Assembly (NCBI GenBank): GCA_002370555.1
Contig: AP014718.1
Coordinates: 558,001-622,000 of the forward strand
DNA length: 64,000 bases
Reading direction: 5' to 3'
Source: Arthrobacter sp. Hiyo4
GTDB lineage: Bacteria; Actinomycetota; Actinomycetes; Actinomycetales; Micrococcaceae
Within the stretch, counting starts at the first letter, position 1, and each line of letters opens with the position of its first letter. Shown in pieces: positions 47,987 to 57,348 of this stretch. The position numbers were made by a program, and so were the translations under genes. The notes beneath the pieces are model-generated. The model did not search any database, was not told where the DNA came from, and saw nothing but the letters and a program-made list of their open reading frames with translations.

Positions 47987-48663
47987 GCAGGATTTTGATT
48001 GTCGAAGACGAAGAATCGTTCAGTGATCCGTTGTCCTATCTACTGGGCAAGGAAGGGTTCGAGGTAGAAGTGGTGGACAACGGCCTCGATGCCATCACCG
48101 AATTCGACCGGAACGGGGCTGATCTGGTGCTGCTGGACCTGCAGCTCCCCGGCCTGTCGGGCACCGAGGTCTGCCGCCAGCTGCGCCAGCGCTCCAGCGT
48201 TCCCGTCATCATGCTGACCGCCAAGGACTCCGAGATTGACAAGGTGGTTGGCCTGGAGCTGGGCGCTGACGACTACGTCACAAAGCCCTACTCCTCCCGC
48301 GAGCTGGTGGCCCGCGTCCGGGCCGTACTCCGCCGGCAGGGTGAACCTGAGGAACTGATCTCGGCCACAGTCCAGGCCGGCCCTGTCCGGATGGACATCG
48401 AACGGCATGTGGTCAGCGTGGATGGCCAGCAGGTCCTCTTGCCGCTGAAGGAGTTCGAGTTGCTGGAAATGCTGCTGCGGAACTCCGGCCGCGTACTCAC
48501 CCGCGGCCAGCTGATCGACCGGGTCTGGGGTTCGGACTACGTGGGGGACACCAAAACCCTTGACGTGCATGTCAAACGGCTGCGAGGCAAGATCGAGCCC
48601 GACCCTTCCATACCGCGTTTCCTGGTAACCGTCCGCGGCCTGGGCTACAAGTTCGAGCCGTAG
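47983..48663 (+). CDS. regX3: Response regulator RegX3
   Basis: 226 residues. Receiver domain with acidic pocket EDEE, phospho-acceptor Asp in DLVLLDLQLPGLSG, MLTAKDSEIDKVVGLELGAD, and K in VTKPYSSRELVARVRA. C-terminal OmpR-type winged helix: LPLKEFELLEMLLRNSGRV and DTKTLDVHVKRLRGKIE. TTG start overlapping senX3. Activates phosphate-starvation genes; a likely binding site lies upstream of senX3. Confidence 0.96.
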   Translation: MSRILIVEDEESFSDPLSYLLGKEGFEVEVVDNGLDAITEFDRNGADLVLLDLQLPGLSGTEVCRQLRQRSSVPVIMLTAKDSEIDKVVGLELGADDYVTKPYSSRELVARVRAVLRRQGEPEELISATVQAGPVRMDIERHVVSVDGQQVLLPLKEFELLEMLLRNSGRVLTRGQLIDRVWGSDYVGDTKTLDVHVKRLRGKIEPDPSIPRFLVTVRGLGYKFEP

Positions 48664-48717
48664 GCCTCTCCGCCGTACGGCACACCGGGCATCAGGCGCA
48701 TCAGACTTCAAATGCAA

Positions 48718-48755
48718 AAAAAGGAGGGTCTCCCCGCGGGGAGACCCTCCTTTTT
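48718..48755. terminator. Perfect 38-bp terminator palindrome
   Basis: AAAAAGGAGGGTCTCCCC and its exact complement flank a GC centre, giving A and T runs on both sides. It terminates both regX3 and the convergent lipoprotein gene. Confidence 0.9.
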
Positions 48756-48770
48756 GTGCTTTGCTGCTGC

Positions 48771-49329
48771 TTAGTGGGCCGCACCAGTGCCGGTGGCCGA
48801 CGGCGACGGGCTGGGTGTGGCGGATCCGGTCGGTTCGCTGCCGGCTGGCAGGTACTCCTTGTACTCCGCGAGGGAAGCATCCAGGACAGGCACGCGGACA
48901 GTCCTGCTGACGTTGGTGCCGTCTTCGGTGATCTTCACATCGACGAGGGAGCCGGCGATGCCGCCGCTCGTGCTGAGGATGGCTTCATCCGTGGAGTCGT
49001 TGAGCAGGGTGTAGGAGTTGGCCTTCACCGGCACCTGCGTCTGTGACCCTCGGCCCCGTTGACGGTGAGCTTGACGTCCTGTGAAGAGGAGTTGTAAACG
49101 GCGCCGAGTAGGCGGCCGGGCTTGTCTGCGCCGTCGGAGACTATCAGCATGTTGCGCAGCTGCAGCGGACCAAGGTCGGCGCGGATACCGTCCGATGCCG
49201 CGTACTGGTGCGAAGTCTGCTGGGGTTGATGTAGCCACATCCTGTCATCGTCGCCAGGACGAGGGCCAGGGATCCTGCCGCCAGTGCCAGTTTGCCGCCC
49301 TGGGCCCGGTTCATCGCAGTGAAACGCAC
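48771..49329 (-). CDS. LpqE-like lipoprotein
   Basis: About 186 residues after restoring two bases near 49215 and 49050. A signal peptide and lipobox (LATMTGC) start it, then GIRADLGPLQLRNMLIVSDG and LLGAVYNSSSQDVKLTVNG, resembling the mycobacterial LpqE/copper-chaperone-like fold, then a Thr/Ser/Pro-rich tail. GTG start with GAGGAG upstream. A lipoprotein beside regX3 and carD is conserved in related actinobacteria. Confidence 0.75.
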
Positions 49330-49584
49330 GTCACGTACTCCTCGAGAGTCTTGAAACATTATTCAGCCATAGCCTAGCGGCAAACCGGGGCAAACGAGGA
49401 TTCCGCGCGGTCACATTGCCCTTGGCAGCAGGCCGCACATGCACTATTATCTGCATTCGTCAAGGGGGCGAAGGGGGTCTATTCTGCCCATTTTCCGCGT
49501 ATTTCCAGGGTTCCGGGCCCGGTTCGAGGCCAGTCATATGCCTGAATCGTGATAAACTGGTCTGCGGGAAAGGGGAATGTCCAC

Positions 49585-50067
49585 ATGGTATTTGAGGTCG
49601 GCGAGACAGTAGTTTACCCTCACCACGGTGCTGCAAAAATTGAAGAAATCAAGATGCGCACTGTCAAGGGCGAAGAGAAAATGTATCTCAAGCTCAAGGT
49701 GGCTCAGGGTGATCTGACCATTGAAGTTCCAGCAGAGAACGTTGACCTTGTTGGGGTCCGTGACGTAGTGGGCAAGGAAGGTCTGGAGCACGTATTTGAT
49801 GTTCTCCGGGCTGAGTTCACTGAAGAACCCACCAACTGGTCGCGCAGATACAAGGCAAATCTGGAGAAGCTTGCTTCCGGTGACGTCATCAAGGTAGCAG
49901 AGGTTGTTCGCGACCTCTGGCGCCGTGATCACGATCGGGGCCTTTCCGCAGGTGAGAAGCGCATGCTGGCCAAGGCCCGTCAGATTCTGATTTCAGAACT
50001 TGCACTGGCTGAAAAGACTGATGAAGAGAAGGCTGCCAGCGTTCTCGACGAGGTCCTGGCTTCCTAA
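49585..50067 (+). CDS. carD: CarD-family transcriptional regulator
   Basis: 160 residues. N-terminal RNA-polymerase-interacting domain: [20 protein letters not shown] and [20 protein letters not shown]. The C-terminal helical DNA-binding part has [17 protein letters not shown] and [20 protein letters not shown]. Stabilises open complexes at rRNA and many other promoters. Start ATG 49585 with AGGGGAA upstream, preferred over an in-frame ATG 36 bp earlier. Followed by ispD. Confidence 0.95.
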   Translation: MVFEVGETVVYPHHGAAKIEEIKMRTVKGEEKMYLKLKVAQGDLTIEVPAENVDLVGVRDVVGKEGLEHVFDVLRAEFTEEPTNWSRRYKANLEKLASGDVIKVAEVVRDLWRRDHDRGLSAGEKRMLAKARQILISELALAEKTDEEKAASVLDEVLAS

Positions 50068-50073
50068 GAATTG

Positions 50074-50111
50074 AGCCCCGGGGTACGCAAGTGCCTCCGG
50101 GGTTTCTTTTT
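50074..50111 (+). terminator. Terminator after carD
   Basis: CCCCGG pairs with CCGGGG across an 18-nt loop, then TTTCTTTTTG. It starts 7 bp after the carD stop. Confidence 0.7.
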
Positions 50112-50199
50112 GCCCTTTTTCGGGCCAGCCCTCGGCGGCAGGCGCGTCGCGCGCGTGGGATTCGGCGCGCCGGGCAGGCAGGCACGTAGGCTGGACCGC

Positions 50200-51006
50200 A
50201 TGAACAACGGACTTCCCCGCCCCGTCACCGCTGTCGTCATCGTGGCCGCAGGTTCCGGTGAGCGGCTGGGTTACGGCATGCCCAAGGCGCGTGTGCCGCT
50301 GGGGAGTGATGCCATCCTTACCCATGCCCTCCGGGGCGTCGCTGCCGCCGGAGTCGCACGCCAGATCTGTGTGGCACTGCCGCCCGGAGATGTGGTCCTG
50401 CAGGAATTGTGCGTGGCCTTCGCCGAGGAACTCCGGGCGGGCCAGGATGCCTACCAGGAGAACCCGCTTCCCGTGCTGACAACGGTCGACGGCGGCGCCA
50501 CCCGTGCCGCTTCGGTCCGGTCAGCGTTGGCGGCCTTGCTGGACGGCACCGAAGCTGTGCTGGTCCACGACGCCGCCAGAGCACTGACGCCCGAGTATGT
50601 CTTCCACCGCGTCGTCGATTCCCTGGCTGCCGGCGCCGTTGCAGTGATTCCTGCCGTACCGGTGGTGGATACGGTGAAGATGGTTACCCCCACGACCGGT
50701 GACGACAGCAGCATCGCCCCGGAACTCGTGACCGGGACCGCGCCGCGGGAGGAGCTCCGTTCGGTCCAGACGCCTCAAGGGTTCCGCCTGTCCACACTGA
50801 TCCAGGCCCATCAGGCAGCGGCGGACTTTGACGAGAAACAGGCTGCCGCGGTCACCGACGACGCCATGCTGGTGGAACTACTGGGAGTTCCCGTGCACGC
50901 CGTCCATGGCTCCACACAGTCATTAAAAATCACCACGCCGCTGGACCTGATCATTGCCGAGGGGCTGCTGGAAGGCCCGCTGGGCATCCGCTGGGTGGAG
51001 GGTTAG
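50200..51006 (+). CDS. ispD: 2-C-methyl-D-erythritol 4-phosphate cytidylyltransferase
   Basis: Third step of the MEP isoprenoid pathway. 268 residues from ATG 50200, where TAGGCT ends 7 nt upstream (leaderless). [20 protein letters not shown] binds CTP, and [26 protein letters not shown] and [11 protein letters not shown] are family motifs. In-frame with an upstream stretch that is not coding. Two bases separate it from ispF, the conserved pair. Confidence 0.93.
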   Translation: MNNGLPRPVTAVVIVAAGSGERLGYGMPKARVPLGSDAILTHALRGVAAAGVARQICVALPPGDVVLQELCVAFAEELRAGQDAYQENPLPVLTTVDGGATRAASVRSALAALLDGTEAVLVHDAARALTPEYVFHRVVDSLAAGAVAVIPAVPVVDTVKMVTPTTGDDSSIAPELVTGTAPREELRSVQTPQGFRLSTLIQAHQAAADFDEKQAAAVTDDAMLVELLGVPVHAVHGSTQSLKITTPLDLIIAEGLLEGPLGIRWVEG

Positions 51007-51008
51007 GC

Positions 51009-51506
51009 ATGAGTGAAGCCAAGATGATCCTGCCGCGCACGGGTATCGGCCTGGATGTCCATGCCTACGCGTCCCCTGACATTCCCCGTCCGCTCTGGCT
51101 GGGCGGGCTGTTCTGGGAAGGCGAGCGTGGACTGGCCGGGCATTCCGACGGGGACCCGGTGGCCCACGCGGCCGCCGACGCCCTGTTCTCGGCCGCCGGC
51201 ATCGGGGATCTTGGCACGCATTTCGGCACCGACCGTCCGGAGTTCGCCGGAGCCTCCGGCGTCACGCTCCTGACCGAGGCGGCAAGGATTGTCCGTGCCG
51301 CCGGCTTTGAGATCGGCAACGTGGCAGTGCAGTTCGTGGCTACCCGGCCTAAATTCGGCCCGCGGCGGGAAGAGTCCCAACGCGTCCTGAGCGAGGCCGC
51401 CGGGGCTCCTGTCAGCGTCACGGCCACCACCAGCGACGGACTCGGTTTCACCGGCAGGGGCGAAGGCATTTCCGCCGTCGCCACCGCTTTGGTCTATCCG
51501 CGTTGA
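51009..51506 (+). CDS. ispF: 2-C-methyl-D-erythritol 2,4-cyclodiphosphate synthase
   Basis: 165 residues, intact. Zinc ligands Asp and His in GLDVHAY, then [19 protein letters not shown] and [26 protein letters not shown] near the end. Converts CDP-ME 2-phosphate to ME-cyclodiphosphate in the MEP pathway. Directly follows ispD. Confidence 0.96.
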   Translation: MSEAKMILPRTGIGLDVHAYASPDIPRPLWLGGLFWEGERGLAGHSDGDPVAHAAADALFSAAGIGDLGTHFGTDRPEFAGASGVTLLTEAARIVRAAGFEIGNVAVQFVATRPKFGPRREESQRVLSEAAGAPVSVTATTSDGLGFTGRGEGISAVATALVYPR

Positions 51507-51591
51507 CTCACTCCGCGGATTCACGCCGGGATGTTCATGCCGGATATCGCGCCAGGGCCGGCACGCAGGCCTTTTCCGCTAATCTGGAGCG

Positions 51592-53045
51592 GTGACTCTC
51601 CGCTTCTATGACACCGCGTCCGCCGAAGTCCGTGACTTCGTTCCCCTCGTCCCGGGGAAAGCGAGCCTGTACTACTGCGGAGCCACCGTGCAGGGCATGC
51701 CCCACGTGGGCCACATCCGCTCGGCGATCGCCTTTGACCAGCTGACCCGCTGGCTTGAGTACCGGGGCTGCGGGTCACCGCGGTCCGCAACGTCACGGAC
51801 ATCGACGACAAGATCCTCGCCAAGTCTGCCCAATCGTTCAGCCCGGACTTCGAAGCCGGACCGGACGCTGTCCGCGAGGAGGAATGGTGGGCCCTGGCCT
51901 ACCGCTACGAGCAGGCGTTCCTGCAGGCCTACGACACGCTCGGCGTTTCCCGGCCCACTTATGAGCCACGGGCAACCGGCCATATCCCCGAAATGCATGC
52001 GCTGATCCAGCAGCTGATCGCCCGGGCCACGCCTACGCGGCGCTGGACGATTCCGGCGACGTCTACTTCGACGTGCGGTCCTGGGACAAGTACGGGTCAC
52101 TGACGCGCCAGAACATTGACGACATGCAGGGTGCCCCGGACGCGGATCCCCGGGGCAAGAAGGACCCCGCGACTTTGCGCTGTGGAAGGGCTCCAAAGAA
52201 GGAGAGCCGACGACGGCGAGCTGGGCCTCGCCCTGGGGCGCCGGACGTCCGGGCTGGCACCTGGAATGCTCCGCCATGGTCACCAAGTACCTCGGCACCG
52301 AATTTGATATCCACGGCGGCGGACTGGACCTGCGCTTCCCGCACCACGAAAACGAAATGGCGCAGTCCCAGGCCGCAGGGCACGGTTTCGCCAACTTCTG
52401 GATGCACAACGGCATGGTCACGTACCAGGGCGAGAAAATGTCCAAGTCCATCGGCAACACCATCAGCCCTTCGGAGATGCTGGATCTCGCCACGCCGCGG
52501 GTGGTCCGCTACTACCTTGGGCAGGCCCACTACCGCTCAGTGCTGGACTACCGCCCCACATCGCTGGACGAGGCCGCCGCCGCCGTCGACCGCATTGACG
52601 GCTTCATCAGCCGCGCCGTTCGGGCCCTCGCCGCCGGTGGGAACTACACCTTCGCCACCTACGGCAAGGTTCCCGAGGCGTTCGAGAGCGCCATGGATGA
52701 CGATCTCAACGTGCCGCAGGCCCTCGCAGTGGTCCACGAAACAGTCCGTGCCGGCAACACTGCCTTGACGGAGGGGAAGCTGGAGGACGCGCAGCAGGCG
52801 CTGCACAGCGTGCATGACATGCTGCGGGTCCTGGGCCTGAATGCGGTGGCGACCGGCCCTGCGTCGGACGCCGGGAATCGGCCGCCCTCGACGTCCTGGT
52901 GGAAGCCCAACTCGCTGCCCGCACGCAGGCCCGTGCAACCAAGGACTGGGCTGCCTCCGACGCCATCCGCGACACCCTGAAGGCGGCCGGCGTCGTCGTC
53001 GAGGATGGCCCCAATGGCGCTACGTGGAGCCTGCAACGGGACTGA
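51592..53045 (+). CDS. cysS: Cysteinyl-tRNA synthetase
   Basis: 485 residues after restoring four bases near 51772, 52024, 52168 and 52877. Class I signatures HIGH (PHVGHIRS) and KMSKS ([10 protein letters not shown]). Zinc ligands in [16 protein letters not shown] and HHENEMAQ; the C-terminal anticodon-binding domain ends [15 protein letters not shown] start; TAATCT ends 6 nt before it, so leaderless. Essential, so the four breaks must be sequence errors. Confidence 0.94.
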
Positions 53046-53113
53046 ACCGGCGATTTTACTTGATTCAGTAGACTGGTAAGCAGACTCAGTCAAACAATCA
53101 AGGGTGGAAAATC

Positions 53114-54101
53114 ATGGCCAACAACGGTCGCCGGTCGGTCAAAGCAAAGAAGGGCCAACCATCGGAACCGGTGGTCATGGCCGTAAGGCCCTGGAAGGCA
53201 AGGGTCCCACGCCCAAGGCGGAGGACCGCCCGTACCACAAGGCGCACAAGAGCAAGCAGCTGTCCGAGCGTTCGGCCGCCAAGCGCGGCACGGGTGCCCG
53301 CAGCGCCGGCGCCTCCCGCACGGGCCCAAGGGCCGCGCCACCGAGGAAGTCGTCACCGGCCGTAACTCCGTGGTGGAAGCCCTCCGCGCCGGGATTCCCG
53401 CGAAGGCCCTGCACATCGCCATCCGGATTGAAATGGATGACCGGGTCAAGGAGTCGCTGAAGATCGCCGCCGAACGCGGTATCCCGCTGCTCGAGACCGG
53501 CAAGCCCGAACTTGACCGCATGACGGACGACGCCATCCACCAGGGCCTGGTCCTGCAGATCCCGCCGTACGAGTACCAGGACGCTTATGACCTGGCCGAG
53601 GAAACCGTGGAACGCTGGAAGAAGGGCCACGTATCCAACGCCCCGCTGTTCGTTGCCCTGGACGGCATCACGGACCCGCGCAACCTTGGAGCCATCATCC
53701 GCTCCGTCTCGGCCTTCAGCGGCCACGGCGTCATCGTCCCGGAACGCCGCTCCGTGGGCGTCACAGCCTCGGCCTGGAAGACCAGCGCCGGCGCTGCCGT
53801 GCGTGTTCCGGTGGCACGCGCCGCCAACCTGAACAGTGCCCTGAAGCAGTTCAAGAACATGGGCATCTTTGTGCTGGGGCTCGACGGCGACGGCGACGTT
53901 TCGCTGCCTGACCTCACCCTGGCCGCCGAGCCCGTCTGCATTGTGGTCGGTTCCGAAGGCAAGGGACTGAGCCGCCTGGTCCGCGAAAACTGCGACCAGA
54001 TCGTCTCCATCCCGATCAACTCCGCCATGGAATCGCTCAACGCCTCGATGGCCGTTGGCATCTCGCTGTACGAAATCTCCAGGCAGCGCGCCGTCAAGTA
54101 G
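53114..54101 (+). CDS. rlmB: 23S rRNA (guanosine-2'-O)-methyltransferase RlmB
   Basis: 329 residues after restoring two bases near 53155 and 53330. A basic, Lys/Arg/Gly-rich N-terminal tail (~80 residues) is followed by the SpoU/TrmH knot. EALRAGIPAKALHIAIRIEM is the L30e-like substrate-binding domain; the knot motifs are DPRNLGAIIRSV, VVGSEGKGLS and IPINSAMESLNASMAVGISL. AGGGTGGA precedes ATG. Follows cysS as in other actinobacteria. Confidence 0.94.
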
Positions 54102-54105
54102 TCCA

Positions 54106-54208
54106 AACGCTCTCTCACTTGATATGGGTTTTGACGCAACGCTCTCTCACTTTCCCTCAGAAAGTGAGAGAGCGTTGCCATTTAAGTTGCGTTAAGTGAG
54201 AGAGCGTT
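54106..54208. repeat. Nested palindromes built from four copies of one 15-mer
   Basis: AACGCTCTCTCACTT occurs at 54106-54120 and 54138-54152, and its complement at 54162-54176 and 54194-54208. The inner pair (54136-54153 / 54161-54178) has perfect 18-bp arms around CCCTCAG. The outer pair can form a second stem. It lies between rlmB and glgX and may terminate rlmB, but the fourfold arrangement exceeds an ordinary terminator. Confidence 0.8.
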
Positions 54209-54301
54209 GGGCCTAGAACTCCCGATGGTTGGCCAGGTGCGTGGCGGGGAAGGCGTCGTCATAAAAGCGCCGGTGCTGTTCAACAGCCTCTGGCCGTTAC
54301 C

Positions 54302-56420
54302 ATGGACATGATGGTCATGCCGCTTTTCGATACCGCTTCCACCAGGGATGCCTCTTCGGCATATCCGCTCGGTGTCAGCGTCCCGCGCCCGGGATCGGGA
54401 GCGGACTACGGCGTGCAGTCCAGCGCCAACGTCGCCGTGTACGCCCCGGCCGTGGAGAACCTCGAGATTGCCTACAAGGCCCCGGGCAACGAGTGGCATC
54501 TGCAGACCCTGCCCAATGTCACACACGGCGTGCACCATGGAATCGTTGAGGATTTCCCGTACGGATCGCTGTACGGTTTCCGTGCCACGTCCAAGGCGGA
54601 CCCGTTGCCGCTGGCGGTCCCCATCGTGGACCTGGACGACGACGGCGGGCAGCCTCTTTTGCTCGATCCTTACGGCCGGGCGGTGGACCAGCGGGAGGGC
54701 TTCCTGACGAGCGTCCGGATGGCCCGCGATTTTGACTGGGGCACCGACGAACGGCCCCGGACGCAGTGGCGCAACACCATCATCTACGAGGCCCATGTCC
54801 GCGGCCAGAGTATGCTGCATCCCGATGTCCCCGAGGAGCTGCGTGGCACCTACGCCGGAATGGCTCATCCGGCCATCATCGAGCATTTCAAGAGCCTGGG
54901 CATTACTGCTGTCCAGCTGCTCCCGGTGCACTTCCACCTCGATGAGCTGCACCTGCAGAACCTCGGCCTGACCAATTACTGGGGCTACAACACGGCCGCG
55001 TTTTTCGCACCGCACGCAGCCTATGCGACGCAGGCGGCGCAGGATGCTGGACCGCACGCCGTCCAGGACGAGTTCAAGGGAATGGTCAAGCTGCTCCACG
55101 CTGCAGGGCTGGAAGTGATTCTCGACGTCGTCTACAACCACACTGCCGAGGGCGGCCCGGACGGCCAGGCGATCAGCCTCCGCGGACTCGGTGAGGACAC
55201 GTACTACCGAACGGATGGCCACGGGAAGTACGTCGACACTACGGGCTGCGGCAACAGCCTGAATTTTGGCCAGCCCAGGGTGGTCCAGTTGGTGCTGGAT
55301 TCCCTTCGGTATTGGGTGGACGAATTCCACATCGACGGCTTCCGTTTCGACCTGGCCGTGACGCTCTGCCGGAACGCGGACAACGAATTTGATCCCGGCC
55401 ACCCGTTCCTGGTGGCCGTGGCCGCCGATCCCGTGCTCTCGGATGTGAAACTCATCGCTGAGCCGTGGGACGTCGGCTATGGCGGCTGGCAGACGGGACG
55501 GTTCCCGGGCGGCTGGGTTGACTGGAACGACCACTTCAGGGACAGCGTCCGCTCGTTCTGGCTTGCCGATAGGGCAGCCATCGAGTCCGGGGGCCAGGGC
55601 GGGTCGGTGGCACGTCTGGCTGATGCCCTGTCGGGTTCTGCCGGGCTCTTTGAGGCCTCGGGCCGTTCCCGGCTGGCGTCGGTCAACCTGATCACCGCTC
55701 ATGACGGCTTCACGCTCAACGACCTCGTGTCCTACGACCGCAAGCACAACGAGGCCAACGGCGAGCAGAACCGGGACGGCCACGGGGATAACCGCAGCTA
55801 CAACCACGGCTTCGAAGGCCGGAGCGAAGACGAGAGCATCGTGGCGAAGCGGGCGCAGTCCCGGCGGAACCTCATGGCGTCCCTGATGATTTCGCTCGGT
55901 GTGCCCATGATTACCGCCGGCGACGAGCTGGCACGCACACAGCAGGGAAACAACAACGCCTACTGCCAGGACAACCCCTGGCATGGCTCGACTGGACGCG
56001 TACGCCGGAATCCGCAGAGATGCTCCGCAGCACCAAGCGCTACATCCGGCTGCGCAAGGAGTTCCTGGCAAGCCAACCCCATGATTTTCCCGCCCGGGAT
56101 GAGCAGTCCTATATCTACTGGTTTGATCACTCCGGGCAGCCCATGTCCATGGACCAGTGGAACGACCCCGGCACCGCGTCATGCAGTTGCTGCTCGGCTC
56201 GGACGACGGCACCCTGGCGGGCCTTGTGGTGGTCAACGGCGGTACCTCCGATGTGACGATCACGCTTCCGGAGCTCAAGAACGACGACGGAACGCCCCGC
56301 AGGATGTTCGAACTCCGGCTGACAACGTCGCCGTTGCACGAACTACGCCAGGGCAGCCGCGTGGCGTCCGGTGAGACGGACCGCATTGAGGCCAACTCGA
56401 TCAGCATCTACCGCACGTAG
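54302..56420 (+). CDS. glgX: Glycogen debranching enzyme GlgX
   Basis: About 706 residues after restoring two bases near 55980 and 56170. GH13 isoamylase type: a CBM48-like N-terminus, DVVYNHTAEGG, nucleophile FRFDLA, acid in IAEPWDVG, and stabiliser ITAHDGF. It releases oligosaccharides from alpha-1,6 branches of glycogen. Four in-frame ATGs lie at 54302-54317; a TACCAT hexamer placed 7 nt before 54311 favours that one. A large open frame on the other strand here is a shadow. Confidence 0.93.
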
Positions 56421-56438
56421 CTGCGGACGGGACAGAGA

Positions 56439-56923
56439 TTGCGCAACCGCTCCATAGCCTTGCTGCTGACCGGGCTGCTGGCCATCGCGGTGTTCGCGTT
56501 CGGCGGCACCGGGCTCCTGGAGACTCTAACGGGAAGTACGACGCCGGCAGCCAGTTCCAGCGCGGCCCGGTCCCGGGTGATCCCGTCCCGGGTCCTGCGG
56601 AGGTTCCGGCCCTGACGGTAGTCCCCGGCAACCCGTCCGGGTTGCCCGCGATCAAGGAATCCCAGCTGCCGGCCGAAGCGCGGACTACCCTTGCTGCCAT
56701 CCGTGCCGGCGGCCCCTACCGCTACAGCCAGGACAACAAGACGTTCGGCAACTTCGAGCGCATTCTCCCGCGGCAGGGCTCAGGCTATTACCGCGAGTAC
56801 ACCGTGCCCACCCCGGGCGAATCCGACCGGGGAGCCCGCCGCATCGTCACCGGCTCCGAGGGCGAGAAGTACTACACGCAGGACCACTACGGCTCGTTCA
56901 AATTCATCGCAGAAGGCAGCTGA
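56439..56923 (+). CDS. Secreted barnase-type ribonuclease
   Basis: 161 residues after restoring one base near 56533. An N-terminal signal/anchor (SIALLLTGLLAIAVFAFGG), a Pro/Gly-rich linker, then the catalytic domain: FERILPR (Glu), ARRIVTG (Arg) and YYTQDHYGSFKF (His) mark the bacterial ribonuclease fold (barnase/RNase Sa). Guanyl-preferring RNase acting outside the cell is the expectation. The barstar-like inhibitor follows 8 bp downstream. Confidence 0.88.
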
Positions 56924-56931
56924 ACACGCTC

Positions 56932-57288
56932 ATGAAAATTTACTCCGCCGACACCTGGACAATCGAAGAACTCCAGGAACAGGTCGCCGACGCCGGCCGC
57001 CGCAGCCTGGTGGTCCCAGCCGCCGACAGCAAGAGGACAGTCCTGGAGACGTTCGGCGAAGTCCTCGCCTTCCCTGAGCACTACGGCGTGAACATGGACG
57101 CCCTGAACGATTCTCTGCACGACTTCGCAGACAGCATCGGCGAAGACACAGGCACCCCCGTCACTATCCTCTGGCAGGTGGCCTCAGCGTTCCGCGGAGA
57201 CCGTTCCTTCGGAATCATCTGCGAGGTCCTCCAGGATGCCGAAAGCTACGCCGGCAGTGACCTCGCGGTGACGGCCATCCTCCTGTAA
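56932..57288 (+). CDS. Barstar-family ribonuclease inhibitor
   Basis: 118 residues. Barstar fold: TWTIEELQEQVADAG, LETFGEVLAFPEHYGVNMDA and LNDSLHDFAD carry the alpha2 helix that plugs the RNase active site, with acidic residues in place. Cytosolic partner that protects the cell from the co-encoded RNase before its export. Directly follows the RNase, forming a two-gene unit inside the glycogen cluster. Confidence 0.9.
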   Translation: MKIYSADTWTIEELQEQVADAGRRSLVVPAADSKRTVLETFGEVLAFPEHYGVNMDALNDSLHDFADSIGEDTGTPVTILWQVASAFRGDRSFGIICEVLQDAESYAGSDLAVTAILL

Positions 57289-57348
57289 CCAACGTCGACA
57301 ACCGCCGCGGCAGGTGCCACAAGCGAACGCCGGATGTCTGGAAACGGA

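Noticed and set aside
51507..51591. T-box leader before cysS
   Set aside because: Only 85 bp separate ispF and cysS, no T-box sequence is present, and the start looks leaderless.
54182..56407. 741-codon open frame on the minus strand
   Set aside because: Exactly antisense to glgX; composition follows the complementary third codon positions and no family motif is visible.
56439..57288. Barnase/barstar as a phage- or plasmid-borne toxin-antitoxin
   Set aside because: The RNase has an export signal and both genes lie among host glycogen genes, with no mobile-element genes nearby.
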